Shown in pieces: positions 48,446 through 62,515 of a DNA stretch of 64,000 nucleotides. Each line of letters starts with the position of its first letter. Within the stretch, counting starts at the first letter, position 1. The translations under genes and the position numbers were made by a program. The stretch spans positions 27,638,754 to 27,702,753 of the forward strand of contig OY757904.1 of NCBI GenBank assembly GCA_963585895.1, in the 5' to 3' direction. The stretch is from Sepioteuthis lessoniana (taxonomy: Eukaryota; Mollusca; Cephalopoda; Myopsida; Loliginidae). Below the pieces are notes generated by a model that saw nothing but the letters and a program-made list of their open reading frames with translations, was not told the DNA's origin and searched no databases.

Positions 48446-49988
48446 CTTACCATAATCATAAATCTATGATACACGTTCAAATTTGGTCAACCTACCTCCA
48501 GTCTGACAAATACACTGAATGAATGCACTACGAAGGAATTAAACCTTTCGCCCCTAAAAAAAAGGGTGAGGGCACAGGGTGCGGAAGCAAAATTAAGAAT
48601 ATTCTAGTATAATAATAAACGACTCTTATAAAATAAGATTAATTTTGATTTAAAGAAATGAACTATAAAATAAGAAGATAGACACCAATCAGTGAATTTA
48701 CTCAATATGGCCAATGTTTTTTAATTAACACGCCTTCGAAAAAAATTACACGTCTTGAGACATTTTATTCCATTCCTCCTCAATAGCAGTCTAAAGCGAA
48801 CCAATATTTCGATGAAAAGTTACATTTGTTTTGTTTTCTAAAACGCCCCGTACTGTGTAATCAAGGGGTTAAGGTCTGGCCTTGAATCTCGTTTAATTGC
48901 TGTCTTAAAAGTTTTCTCGTGGACTTTCAATATATTTCTTACTGACTATGTGGAGTCCTTCTTAATTACGATTGTGAGAGCAGTTAAAAAGCCTTCTTTC
49001 CGTTTTTTGTTCAATCCTCAATCCCCCATTCCAAACAAAAATGTATTTCTCTGTAAAAAAAAATGATTTACTTTGTTTCTGGTGGACAAAGAAACTTTGA
49101 CTTATTTTCGGCGTTAAGCAAATCATAGATTCTTTGTCGTTTCTTTACTTGCTCACACGTATTGAGCTGAATTTTAAGTTTCAAAAAAGGGCTCGAATAA
49201 TAGAGCTAATCATGAAAACTTATATTTATTGTTTTTTTTTTTCGAAAACTGGACTTATCAAACAAAAGAAAACATTCTAAAAATTATTCCATATTTGCTT
49301 CTGTCCACTGTACAGTTCAGATGTTCTGTGCATTATGGGGGTACCTTTTAATTGTCATTTCTTTTCAGAGTAACGTAATAGCAGTCATTTCATTCCGGTA
49401 AAACTTGTGACCATTGGTTTGACCGAAAACAATAGCTCATGCATGAGAAGTCTTGTGATAAGTGAGATAAACGTTCCTGCAAGTGTTTGGAATTTTTAAA
49501 AGAAGCAGTCAGTCAGTAACCGATTGAGGAAAACTAAGGAGCTTAAAGGAAATTCAATTAGCAATGAAGTGGGTGGCATTTTTTTGGACCAGACATTGAT
49601 TTATTTTCCATTTCTAGGAATTTGTCGTCATCTTTTCTTCTCGTATTAGTCACCAGCAACTTTTGTTGGTACACAGTAATGCGACAGTTGCTTCTTCATC
49701 CACTCTGTAACATAATCTTAATTTTTTTTTTTTTGTCATTGACTATAAGTATCCCCACAGGGATACGAAGGAAGCCTGGTTTAGCCAAAAAAGGAAGCAA
49801 CATTTTTTTGCTTTTTTTGTTTTATTTTTTGTTTTTGTTTTATATTTTTTTAATGAATTGCCACGGAAGAATATAATGTTAAAGAAAGAAAATAAAAATT
49901 TAAAAAAATTAGATGTAAGAAAATGGAAGAAGAGCGGATAGAAATGGAAGTAGAAACGTTCAGAAAAGCAAAAGCAAAAGGAAGTTAA

Positions 49989-49992
<4 letters not shown>
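48446..49992. other. AT-rich DNA, nothing recognised
   Basis: Several poly-T runs. An 84-codon frame at 49622-49876 is largely low-complexity Leu/Phe and is not called. Confidence 0.5.
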
Positions 49993-50081
<89 letters not shown>

Positions 50082-50330
50082 GAATAGACACAGAAGAAGA
50101 GTGAATAAAAATGAGTATCAAGATGAGACGAAAGCTTTTGTTTTACCTGACAAATGTCCAAAAATCTTCTGGTAGAAGAAATAAAACTAATATATGAATA
50201 TAAGAAGTAAAATAGGAATAAAGATAATATAAAAAAAGGGATGTACTTACACCTAGTGCGAGAGAGAGAGAGGGAAGAGGGGGGAGAGAGCGAAGAGGGG
50301 GGAGAGAGAGAGGGGAGAGGAGAAGAAGTG
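49993..50330. repeat. (GA)n tracts
   Basis: Near-pure GA run 49993-50076 and GA/GGGGA run 50258-50325 with plain AT-rich DNA between. Confidence 0.95.
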
Positions 50331-50334
50331 GTTT

Positions 50335-50398
50335 GGTTTGATTTGGTTTGGTTTTATGGCGTATTGACTCTTATATGTTATTTAATGCCAAATTCTCT
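50335..50398 (-). repeat. D hairpin module
   Basis: GGTTTGATTTGGTTTGG tail, then TATGGCGTATTGACTC and ATGTTATTTAATGCCAAA. It opens a minus-strand D-E-C block. Confidence 0.8.
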
Positions 50399-50419
50399 TT
50401 ATACATGTATATTTGATAT

Positions 50420-50600
50420 ATAAGATTCGTACACATAAGTCAACAAAATTAAATGATTCCAAGTATTGCAATTTATTCAAAAAAAAAAATAAAATCAGAA
50501 ATCAGTCATTTGTTTACTCGCCGTTAATTGATCGAACAATTCAAATTCAATCAATTCAGTTTATCATTAGTCATTTGTTTGCACAGTTTAAATATGAAAG
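50420..50600 (-). repeat. E minisatellite array
   Basis: ATGATTCCAAGTATTGC, CATTTGTTTACTCGCCGTTA and CATTTGTTTGCACAGTTTAA mark two to three units in minus orientation. Confidence 0.75.
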
Positions 50601-50611
50601 TTTTTTGATAA

Positions 50612-50800
50612 AACCCTATCAGGTGCTACCACTCCAGACCAGAGTGCACCTGGGAGGATTGGTATTAAAGGAGTATTCCTCATTCTCCAAATCTCCGGCA
50701 TTCCTGAAGTCTCATCATAAGATTGTTTAATGTCATATCTTGGACATTCATTGGTGGTCTTATCCTTCTGTAGTGATGCACTCTGTGTACTCTAAAGGTT
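50612..50800 (-). repeat. C core
   Basis: Reverse-complement landmarks: CCCTATCAGGTGCTACCACT, GCACCTGGGAGGATTGG, CATTCTCCAAATCTCCGGC, AGATTGTTTAATGTCATATC and CTCTGTGTACTC. Confidence 0.82.
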
Positions 50801-50802
50801 AG

Positions 50803-50865
50803 GTGATTTAAATGGCTTATCAACCATTGTAGATAATTTAATGCCAAATCGTTTTCCTGTATTTT
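50803..50865 (-). repeat. D hairpin module
   Basis: AATGGCTTATCAACC, loop ATTGTA, GATAATTTAATGCCAAA. It stands directly after the C core above, opening a second minus-strand composite. Confidence 0.75.
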
Positions 50866-50939
50866 CGATTCGTAAGCGAATAATTCGAAAGTTACTTCAT
50901 TTTTAAACGTTTTGTTCGAGCTCATTAGTTTTCGACGCA

Positions 50940-51335
50940 GAGGATTTCAAGTATCATTAATAAATCTATCTAATATTTCCCACGTGTATGCTCACATTTT
51001 AATAGTTTCACGTATTACAATCTAACATTAATAGTTCTATTAATCGTCTCATGCCAAATACCCCCCAAAATTGTACCTAATTGTATGGTTTCAAATAATA
51101 ATTATAATAATATGGGACCTGGACAAGTGTTACAACTTCCTGACAGAGGTTACCTGGGAGTAACAGCTGTAAAGGGTATTTTCCATTACACAAATCTTCA
51201 GGCCTGGAGCCTCACAATCAGAAAGAATTTTGTCATCTCCAGGATATTCGATGAAGGAGGGGTGTCTTACACCTCTGCGGATATGCAGTCGTCGTATTCT
51301 AAAATTCCCGCCGGTAGGGTAGGCAATACTCAAAA
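50940..51335 (-). repeat. E units then C core of a second minus-strand composite
   Basis: E-like landmarks at 50945-51100 (TTTCAAGTATC, CCACGTGTATGCTCAC). The C core at 51112-51335 carries GGACCTGGACAAG, TACCTGGGAGTAACAGCTGT, GGCCTGGAGCCTCACAATC, CTCCAGGATATTCG, CCTCTGCGGATATGCAGTCG and TCGTATTCT. Together with 50335-50865 this makes two composites in tandem. Confidence 0.75.
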
Positions 51336-51930
51336 TAACCTTTAAAGGAAAAATCTAAAATGGGACAAAAACTATGTTCGGTTTCTGTGATTTTTTATAG
51401 TTTTCTAGTGTGAACATTTTACAAATGTAATTTAACTTTAAGTATACACGTTTTTCTTGTGTATTGAATATGTTTTAGTTTGCTTACAAAATGCTGGTAC
51501 ACTTCAGTAGGTTAATTTTTTTCTTTAATTTGTTTTTATGATTTGATTGTCCAACAGAAGAACAATCCTTAAGATATTAGGGATATTGAGGGTACAAAAA
51601 AAAGTCGGCATTTACAGTGAAAACGTACTGAAAAAAATACATTATTATAATGCAGTCTCTAATGTGCTATTGGAACTTCTCGCAAGGAAAAAATGACTAG
51701 AAGAATTGGTTCTTTTTCTTTCATCAGATTCTTAGGCAAGACAAAAAAGAAAAAGATTTATTTCGGAATAACTGCTAAGATAGGAAGTGGCTTTAAAAAT
51801 CGCCTTTTGTGAAGGTAAAGATCTTTGAAAGCGAATATTGTTCTCGGTTGAGGATAAACACGCAGTTGTAGTTGTATTACAAATACAACGTAAAGAAAAA
51901 CTGAATTTTTTTGATTGAAATGTTTATACG
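51336..51930. other. AT-rich DNA, nothing recognised
   Basis: No coding or repeat-family signal seen. Confidence 0.5.
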
Positions 51931-51931
51931 T

Positions 51932-52756
51932 GGTCTTTCAGAAAAGTTACGGGGCTGGATGTGCCACGAGCCAAAAAACGGTTAAGAAGATTGTATTATC
52001 ATCTAACACGTATCCTGTGAGATAATAACTGTAATCCTCGCTCTCTGCAAGCATTGCATTTTTTTTTATCTGCTTTTGTTAATCTCTTTTTCGGGTTGTT
52101 CAGCAGTAGGCACTAAGGAACAAATCAACCAGGAATTTGTGGTTCGGTTGGGGAAAACTCTCTAACAAGAACTTGAAATGCTGCCGTAAATGGAGATAGC
52201 ACTATGGGTTTTTGTGAGGCAAAAAAGGTTCACTGAGGGTCGGGAGGAGGTGAAAGATGACTCCAGGATCTGTAGGCCTGCAACAGTCACTGGGTGATCA
52301 TCGGTTGACGGCTAAAATGATCGCAAGCAAAAGAACAATGTTTGGAAGATTATCCACAAAGTTTCGTGCACGCGGAAAGTGTGTTGAAATGGTATCTGTA
52401 AAGAAAGGATACTGAGTGTGCAGAACTTATGGCAGTTCCTGACGAATTCCTAAATTGTTGTACTGAAACAGCTCCCTATATTCCCCCAATTTGTTCCATG
52501 TGACATTTTTCTTTTCTCCACGTTTAAGGAAATTATCAAGGGGTTTCGTTTTAAAGGTATGGAGGACATCAAGGGAGCTGTAACGGCAGAACTGAGGGAC
52601 ATCCAAGATAAATTCTTTCAGCTGTGCATATGAAAAGATAGGAAAATGCGTTAAATCCGAGGGTGGATGATTTCAACAAGAAACCACGTAGCTAGTTGTT
52701 TGGAATTAGAATATTTTTTGTGAAACACGTCAATTTACTTTTCAGAAAAAAAAAAC
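51932..52756 (+). mobile_element. mariner-like transposon, internally deleted
   Basis: Transposase relics on the plus strand: EQINQEFVVRLGKTL, RFTEGREEVKDDSR then RPAT (N-terminal helix-turn-helix domain), and after a jump FKEIIKGFRFKGMEDIKGAV and QDKFFQLC (C-terminal end). The catalytic middle is largely missing and stops occur. Weak inverted ends: CTTTCAGAAAAGTTA at left, ACTTTTCAGAAAAA at right. About 825 bp against about 1.3 kb usual. A different lineage from the copy at 33752. Confidence 0.8.
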
Positions 52757-52821
52757 AACTTGTAAATGTATTTGTAATTATGAGGATTCTAAAAGAAAAC
52801 TCAGTAAAAAAAGAATGTAGA

Positions 52822-53021
52822 GGAGGTGCCCGTGGTGTAATGGTTATCGTCCAATTATTCTCCCTCCAGCTATGGGTAAATAGTAGGGCAGACTGATTCT
52901 TCGGCCTTGATTAGGCAACTAGTCTAGGAGAAAGGAAAACTCCGAATTCAAACTTGTTAAACTCCGCTTAAAAATTGACTTTGTGTCATATCCTGCCCGA
53001 CGGGAGGGGTTGGGTAAATAG
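52822..53021 (+). mobile_element. S2 SINE lacking its B-box region, with TSD
   Basis: The head is intact (GGTGCCCGTGGTGTAATGGT, TATCGT) but jumps at about 52851 to the mid-body CCAATTATTCTCCCTCCAGC, so about 110 bp including the B box are gone. The 3' end is complete (CCTGCCCGACGGGAGGGGTT). An exact 18-nt direct repeat, GTAAAAAAAGAATGTAGA, flanks it at 52804-52821 and 53022-53039. Confidence 0.93.
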
Positions 53022-55852
53022 GTAAAAAAAGAATGTAGATCAGTTGAACATCTTTGAATAAAAAAGAGCTGTGCAACCCAGCTGCCATCTTGGAACAAAT
53101 TCCGAAATCGGCATGTGGTAGACGCTCTATAATTTATAGCAACGGCTGAATCTTTAATCAGGCCAAAATAAAGTATGAAACAGCATCGGATCATTGTGAT
53201 TGCTTAGATGATTTTACATTTATGTAAATCAGTGCAAAAACAAAACCGAGTATATAAATTGCTTAAAGCAACTATAAAATAATGCAGTTAACAATGCGTG
53301 CTGAGCGTAACGAGTATCATCATAGGAAGTGGAATCGGCTACTTGAGTTGAAATTCTTGAAGAGTTTCTTACCTTTCATTTTCGTCTAATGCCCTTGGGA
53401 AAGGTACAGATCTATATGTTCTTCCCTTACTCCAAACAATTTGTAAATAGTATAACAGACTGTTTTCTTTAGCTTTGATTTGGCAAATGTATAAGAAAAG
53501 GTATCTTTGAATTGAAACCAGATGTTGAAAATTGTAAATTCGGCAGTTAATGTCTTCTAGAATCTGATTGGCTGTTTTGAGGTGGTTCCGTTAACCTCTG
53601 CCCCTACTCTTATTCAAATGAAACCCACAAGAGTTCTCCCTAGTTTTGCTTTTTATTTTTGGTTCGTTTGCTTGTTTGTTTTATATTGTTTTTTGTTGTT
53701 GCTTTTTTTTTTCAGCATAAGCAGAATGCTCAGATGGGCGCACTCTATTTGCTTTGCGAGCTCTTGTTTATTCCCTTTTGACTTTAGGCAGTTTTTTCTT
53801 AAGCAAGGTAGCTAAAGAAAAATAGGCCCATAAGTCTTAAGCTAAGCCTCTTTTCCTAAAAGGATTTTTATTGTTACTTGCTGAAACAATAAGCCTACTG
53901 CAAGCTATTTGTGGTTTTTGGTACGCTGATCCCTTCAAAGAAATTTGAATCCATGGTCTGGAAGCAGTATTATTGGACATTTTACCGACAAAGAAAGCTG
54001 TTAGCTCTGTTCAGAAGATGTGGTAAAAGCCTCCGTAGAAAATTAGATTTGAAACAAAATATATTGATCTAAGAGGAGGAATCAGTTGACTACTCGAAGT
54101 TCACCTAAAGAAATAATTAACTTCGTTTTCAACTAGTCTACACAGGAAACTAGAAGAACCCGGTTGTTCAGGTTTTTTCTACACAAGGAGACGTCGAGGA
54201 GAAGAAGAAAACCTAAAAAATTGTCTTCAAAATGAATTTTGACATACAATACCAAAGAAAAGTATCTTATCATTAACAAAAGTTAAACTGACGGTTGGTG
54301 GTTGATTGCATGGTTCCGAGCAAGTCAGCCGTTATATTTTTTTCTTTATTTTTTTTTGGCAATAATATTTTCTTTACTTGAATGTACTTTATTTTTGTTA
54401 CCTTAAATTCAATGTTTTAGACACGCAAAGTGAAGAATAAGCAAATCCTAATTTTTTAAAGTTCATTTTTCTTGATATAAATTGCTTTGTGGGAGCTGGT
54501 TGTTTTTTGTTTTAAAGAAATATAGACACACTTTTCTTTCAGGTAGAAAAAGTAAGTTTCCCTTCCCTTTTATATCTCCTTTATTTTTATACTTTTCTCC
54601 CCCCACCACCACTTTGCCTGGCCAGACAGTTACTGCTAGATAAGTTCTTCGGCTAGGAAAAGATAAATTTTACTTGATTGGGTAGATTTGTAATTTATAG
54701 CGATTAACATTCGGACAAGATTGTTAACTTTTCGTGTGTTGGTTGTTATAATCTAAGAACTAAAACCGAGCATATTTTTTTAATTGAGCACAATTTCTTA
54801 TACAGTTTGCCTCGGTGTAAAAATTGATCTTGTCTTACTTTCTTTACATGGTGGAGGGGTTGTTTAAATAATGCATCAAAGTAATTAAAACAGCAACAGA
54901 AAAATACTTATTAATATATTTAATAAGTACCCCACTAAAACTGAGAAAATGAAAAAGATATTCAACATAATTTCTCTAAAAAATAGTTTCAATTGAAGTG
55001 ATGATATACTTCATTTGAGACAAAATATTTCATTACATTTTTGTGTATACTTGGCATGAATCCTGGATCCCTAACAACCGTAGAATTAGCGATGACTACC
55101 CTCTGGCTGGTTAATGCTTAATACAAAATATTGAGAACCAAGTGAACGTAAAATTGATAGGGACCATTAAAGGAAATATATAATCAACAAAAGATCCATG
55201 GAAACAACGTTTGTTTAACGAGATTACATTTGTACAGAGGTATTACGCCATTAACACGACGCTGTCCAAATATGTTTTAAGAAAGAAAAAAATGAAGAAA
55301 CCCTTGGAGTGAAAGCTGATGGGAAAATTGTTTGCGTGTAATGCAGAGTCAATAAGTTGGTGGTTTTATTTGTCGGAACAAATTATACACTGTGAAGTTA
55401 CCTGATTAGAGATGTGTCGAACTAGAGACCTACAGTACTCTTGAAATATGTACATTTTTATGCAACCCACCTGTTGAGGAATGATATACCAGACAATACA
55501 GATGACCATATTTGTATATATGGATGAGAAGGATAAGATTATGAGTATGCGCTCCCCCATGGGAGTTGAGCAAGCTGGCGAAAGAAATTTACGGCAGCCG
55601 CTCGCATAATCTCAAGCTCTTCGAACGAATTGAGCACTCTGTTATCCCGGAAGGTATAAAATCTAAACAAACGAATGCTGCTACTTAACACCTTATAATT
55701 CCCTAGTTGACGTGGTACGCTTCGCGGCCGAGCTGTCTGAAAATAAAACTAACATAAATTTGGGCGGGTTTCGATCCAAGCTACAAGCGTCCTACGTGTC
55801 TAGTCACACCGAAGAGTTGTGATACAACGAAACAGTCTGTCTGTGAATGACA

Positions 55853-55958
<106 letters not shown>

Positions 55959-58900
55959 CCAATTAATCTCTTTTCAGTGGTCTGATTATAGCAATTTAAA
56001 GAGAAACATTTAGTTGTAATTCGATCATTTTTTTAAAATACAGGTTCCTTAATATACACAGCGTTTGCTAGTTGTCTTTATTGCAGTCTGAGTGACAGCA
56101 AGTATCTTCTGGTCTCCTGGACTCTTAGTATTCTGGCTGAGCTGAACAATTCTAGAATAGTCTCAAGTTGTCTGCAATTTCCAATTTTTTTTAGTAATCT
56201 TTTCAAGTCTTTGGGTACCGTTTCAGACGAGTCACTTACCATTAGTATCACCGTCACTCTCATGTTCCACAGGTTTCTGAGTATTGTGGCAAGGTCCCAA
56301 TACTTGTCTCTCTTTTCACTTTGTTTGATTTTCACTGTTTCTGCTGGGACAGCAAAGTCTAATATTCGGCAATTTTTCTGTCTTTTTTTTTTTTTTTGTA
56401 ATTAATCGTTGGTCTCATCTTCTGGCGGGAAGTAAATGATCTGTTTGTATTGCAAAATTGCAGAGAATTGTATGTCTCATTGTCCAGGAAAAAAATCTGC
56501 TTTGTGTATATAACTATTTTTTTAGTATTGCCAAATTCCTCTTTTTTAGCTTATTTCTCAGTCCTGTGTAGTCTTTTACCCACCTTTGCACTAGTTTGCA
56601 AAATACACTTATGGGATTAAAGGTTTCATATCCCTCACCACATAATTTACTCTTTCTGTTCTGTTGAGTATTATCGATTTTGGCTTTTATACATTTGATC
56701 TTATGGTGAAGTTTTATGCTCCTAATTAATGAGATTCAGTTTTTTTTTTTCATTTGGTTCAAAAATAGGAGGAACGAGGACTTATGGTTATGCGGGGGAG
56801 GGTAAGAGAGCAGTAATGCTATACTAATTATCTAAGGGATCCTAGTTACCCACATTCGCCGACCCTTTCAACAGTACAATATAAGGAAATCCATCCTTCA
56901 CCAACCACGCTACATCCACCAATATATCGTATTTACTCTATGAGAAGATCTACTTAAAATCCCGAGATAAAATGAATGATTTTATTTTCAGAATGTTGCA
57001 TATTGGTGATGGGAGAAAAAGCCCTGAAAAGATCTCCCTTTGGTTACCCTCCCATCCCCCATCTACGATATGGAAACTGACTGTTTTCCGATGTCTGAGA
57101 ACGCCGAAAACAAGCCGGACCTACCCTAAGAGGGAGTGGGGTCAGATCTAATGGGAAAAAAGAAAAAGCAGGGTCGTGCGCAGTGAGGAAAGGTAGGATG
57201 AATTTATTTTGATGAGGTTTCAAGATCTTCAGAAGAGTTGTGAAGGCGATGATGACTCACAGCACACTGCTAACCAGGTATTCAAGGGAAAACAAAGTCT
57301 ACTTACTCGGGATGGTGTCCCGAAGGACCCGGACCGCAGACAGCATGCGCAGGAAGGGTAGTGAAGGATGATTCAAACATTGCGCTCTTTCGCACGACCA
57401 GGCTCGCTGCATTCACCCACCTTTTGTCGAATGTTTTACGATCCAAGCGTTTTCTATCGCATCTGATTTTGACCCTAAGCTGATGCCTAAAAAACAATCT
57501 CAGATCACGATGAGAAAAGTTTGAATAGTCATACAATCCCTTCTTTCGCGTCGTCCAAATCACCATTCTGGCTACAGATAGGATCGCGAGAAACATCACA
57601 CGCTTTTCACCCTGAAACAGAGGCTGAACGTTGCTTGGGTTCGATTCGAGCCGTCAACTCCCCGACGTGATCTCACAACGGACGATTCCTTTTCTCAATT
57701 AAGTTTTCGTTTCGTAGCCATGGCCATGCCTTCTCATGTGAGATATTGCTCGTATGTTGCTTGAAAATTGCATACACTTGTATTTCTTCTCATTTCTATT
57801 TCCTTGATTTTCTGTTTGTCCTGTTTGTCCTTATATTGTCAGTGATGTCATTAGCCGTTTTTTTTTTGAGTCCTCGTATTAATACATCGATCTTCAATGA
57901 TGGCGAGTCATTTCCTTCTTTTTTTCTTGACAAACTAATAATAATAATAATAATAATAAGTGAAAAGAAAGGATAAGTACCTCGACCTTGCTAGAGAATT
58001 GAAAATGCTGTGGAACATGAAAGTAACGATTGTGCCAATTGTGATTGATGTGTTAGGCACAATAACAAAAGGTTTATTAAAAGGCCTGGAGTACTTGGGA
58101 GTTGGCGGACGGGTAAAGACTATCCAAACGACAGCATTGCTAAGAACGGCCAGAATCCTTTCAGACATGATAGAAAGCTCCTATCGCTCTTGGAATTTGT
58201 ACACAACCTGCCACCTAGTGGATGGTTTGCAATAAAAAAAGAAAAAAGGTTTTCATTAAAGGGAAATGGAATGATTTCTTCTTTTCTAGGGCGACTATTT
58301 TATCGTTCCACCCTGTGTCTATATATATATATAGACAGACGTAATTTTAGTATAACTATATATTTCACACAGAATAAATGACAATGTGTTATGAAAAATA
58401 ATTAAGAAAACCTTCGTTATGCATTACGAATATATGAAGAAAAATATAATATTCAAATTTACATATAGAAATGTTACAATGTTATTAACGGAAAAATGTT
58501 TCATTTGAGACTGAGTTATTTGGTTTTGACTACTGACTTTCTTTTTAGAAGATGTATCTAAATACTTGATAGAGTTCATTTGTGCTTTTCTTAACCGGTC
58601 ACAAAGAAGATCAATAATGAATGCATTGTTATCTTCTGATTACACTATTAGATGTAAAAGCCAAACACCATTTTATTATAGAAACTAGCAGTAAAACTTA
58701 CTTTCATTAAATTTAAATTATTTCAAATGTAAAACAATTCAAATTGGTAGATAATCTCGAAAAGCTAAATTCTGTTCAAATCTCTAATCGTATGTTTTTT
58801 TAAAGAATCTGCTTTTCATTTCCCAGAAAGTTATTTTCATGAAAATCATTTCCGTATTACGCTGGGGTTTATAATAAAAAATAAATACATGAATTAATAA

Positions 58901-61313
58901 AAAAAAATCAATAAAAAAAAACGTCAGTAAAATTGAATATATTTTTATTTTCATGATTTTATTCTTCAATCATTTTTTATATTGATTTTTATTTTTATTT
59001 TTATTAGAAAGCAAACACTAAATTACATAAATTTTTAGCTAGTTTCAGTTTTTTTTTAAATTGGAAACGAGTACAGAGCGTTCTTTTCTTGTTTTCAATT
59101 ATAAATTTAATTCTTTTTGCCGTTTTATTTTTCCTGATTTTAATTCATTTTAAAAACATTTTTTTAATAGACTAAAGAACAGTTCATACATTCTTTATAC
59201 ATATCTGCTTTTTCCTTTTAAGAATGACATTTTATTCAAATTATTATTGTTTTTTGTGAAACTATTTTTCATCATTTTAACTGATTTCTATTCAGCAACA
59301 CAGTTTCAGTTTTAACGTTTCTGTTTGATTTTTTTTTTATCAAATGAAATAATTCATTAATCTTCAATAAATTTAAAATTGAAAAATGAAAATACTTAAA
59401 CATGTACAAACTATTAATGCATTAAGTTTTTTTTAAATTAGTTGCAGTTCACAAAGAAATTTATTAAAAAAAAAAAGAAATGCACCTGAATATCAGTAAA
59501 TATCCAAAACACATTGTTAATGTATGAACACATTATTACCTTGAATAATTCATATTTCTTGCAGTGTTATAAAAAAGGTCGGTCGTTGAATAAGTTGAAG
59601 GTACAGGGGCTTTACTGTTGAAATCAACATATAATTATTATTTCAAAATTTCATTGATTCTCGCAATTTTGTTTTAAATTTCCTTAAGAAATTGTTGTTT
59701 TGAGAATCCAATTAAGTTGAATGTTAAAAAATGTTGTTTTCTAATATTTGTCCTGATTTATTTTATCAAATTTCCATTTCTTTTTTAGCTTTTACAATAG
59801 AAATCAGGATAAGAAAATTCAACTATAGAAAAATACTGTAGACGTTTTTTATGATTGTTTTCCAATATTTGAATAACGTCTTTATGAATTGCTCACCATG
59901 GAAATTACGAAATTCTGTAAAGGTTCATCTGGCTGTGAGGATATGTCAATAGGATTACATTCATTTGTGCTTTTTTTGAATACCACCAGTTCTAAATGAT
60001 TCATTTTATGTACAAATATAATTCGGCATGGACATATATCTATTTCACTTTGATATATTTGGACCAAAATTCAAACAAGTTTAGTAACAGAAATGACAAA
60101 AAAATGATAGCAAAAAAGAATCGACGAGAAATATCTCATGGGGATAATGAAGGTTATTTCGTGGTAAAGTAGGCGACCGTAATCGAGGGTGACCCGAAGG
60201 CTCCCTTTTCAATAGCTACTACACTGAGGTATTGGGGAGGGTGCTACTCCTCCTGGATTGCTGCCCTTTACCCTAAATACGTACCTTATAATGCTGAGTG
60301 TTAAGCAAGGAGGAATTAAGTAGCATTTTTAAGTCTTTGGTATGACCTGACATGGTATTGAACACCGATCTCCCTGACCATTGGCAAACACTCAACCCAC
60401 TAGGCCAATGAGAGTTGGGATATTCTGTGGTTTTTATCTGACTCCTATTTCTTTTTATCCCATTCACTTATTAACTTTATTCTTCCCGAAACTCTAAAGG
60501 AATTTAGGAGGGAAGGAGAAAACAAGGATATCTTTAAACTAACTCTCTATTTTGAGGAGTTATGACCCTTCTGTGGTGTGGGATGTTTTCCTGAACCAGT
60601 AGAAATTGTCATATTCCTCGAGACAAGGCATTTGAAGAACATCGTCGAATCAGCTTTGGCAAGTTTAAAATTTAAGGGTCAACAACGTGTTCTGTGCATG
60701 CATTCAACAGAGGCTGCCACTAGCAGGAGACACACCACACTACTAGGCTTTCCGACCTTAGCAGGTACTTACATTAACCGTAGAAGTCGAGGGGAAAAGG
60801 TGCCTCCCTCTTAACTGATGTTATAAAACTTCTAAGGTCGAGTTTCTCTTGAAGCCGGGACGCCATTCAGTCACTTATTTAGGGGCCTCCCGGGAAACTT
60901 TCTTTTGCGTGTAATTTTTTTTCATAGTACTATCTTTTTTTATTTATTTCTAATCCCTGCAATCCTGACAGAAGACAAACAGCTAATTAAGAACAAACAC
61001 TCGGGAGCAAAAGAGGTAAATTAAGAGAAAGGTAAAATTCATATCCTTATAATAACTATTTTAGCCTTTCTAAGTAGCTATAAACAAAACAAAAAAAATA
61101 CTGAATATATAAGCAATGAAGGCTCCGCTATGGTTATAAATCAGTGGTTGTTGTTATTGTTTTGTTTTTTTTTATCCCTCGAAGTGATAAGCACGTCATC
61201 TTTGTTATTCCGGGTAAAAAATAAACGACTGCACTTTTCCTATAAATGATTCCCCCACCGCCAGCTTTGATAAGTGTTAAACACGTTCACTATGTAACAA
61301 AGTACATATATAT

Positions 61314-61369
<56 letters not shown>

Positions 61370-61675
61370 GTTCCAACCAGGAAAAAAAACATTAAGAATT
61401 GAATCTATGAATCATTTATTTTTTCTGAGACACATTATTATTTATTAATTTTCTAATGTTATCTCACACCAGAAATTTTCAGTTATCTATCTAGCTAGCT
61501 AGCTATCTATGTGTGGGGGATAGTGCAGACGTTGTTAACTTCGATTAGTAATTATATCAAGAATATGCGATGAGACTAAGTTATCTATCTATCTATCTAT
61601 CTTGTGGCTACACAGTATCTCCACGTAGCTGGGATCGAAACCCGGTTGACTCAAACGCCAAGCCAAAGCTTCTAA

Positions 61676-61719
<44 letters not shown>

Positions 61720-62152
61720 CAATTAAAAGGAAGATCAAACCTGGTTAAATTGTCAATATAATTTCATTTCGCCGGAGAATATCATTATATACTCCGTCTC
61801 ATCAGACTGTACATGTTTAACTTGAGTTGGAAAAACAGCAAATATGGTTTACAGATTATGTGTATGACGCTGATTGGATATTACTTATATATATATATAT
61901 ATATATATTTTACCGGACATTGGCCTAGGGGTTAGAGTGTTCGCTAATGGCCCGGGAGACCTGGGTTCAATCCCAGGTCGCGTCATACCAAAGACTCAAA
62001 AAATGGTACTTGATGCCTCCTTGCTTAACACTCAGCATTATAAGGTACGGATCAAGGGTAAAGTAGCGCCCTCCCCTACACCTTGGTGTAGTAGCTAACG
62101 AAAAGGGAGCCTTCGGGTTACCCTCGACTATGGTCGCCAACTTTTACTTTAT

Positions 62153-62186
<34 letters not shown>

Positions 62187-62445
62187 GTAGATAGATAGAT
62201 AGTGTGTGTGTGTGTGTGTTTAAAGAATAAGCACACGTTTTGTCCTTATAATTCTTTTGAGATCCTTTCAATTTTCTTGATAGGTGTTTTGGTTTCAGGT
62301 TGAAATTGGTGTATTAATTTACCAAAATTGCCCTGAGTGCTTTCAGACCTTTTATTAACCATCATCAGGGGTTGCGTGCATGTATGAATAGAGTTTTTTA
62401 AAGATTTCTTGAAAGGGTATGTACATAATGAGTCTATGAGCGTGC

Positions 62446-62515
<70 letters not shown>
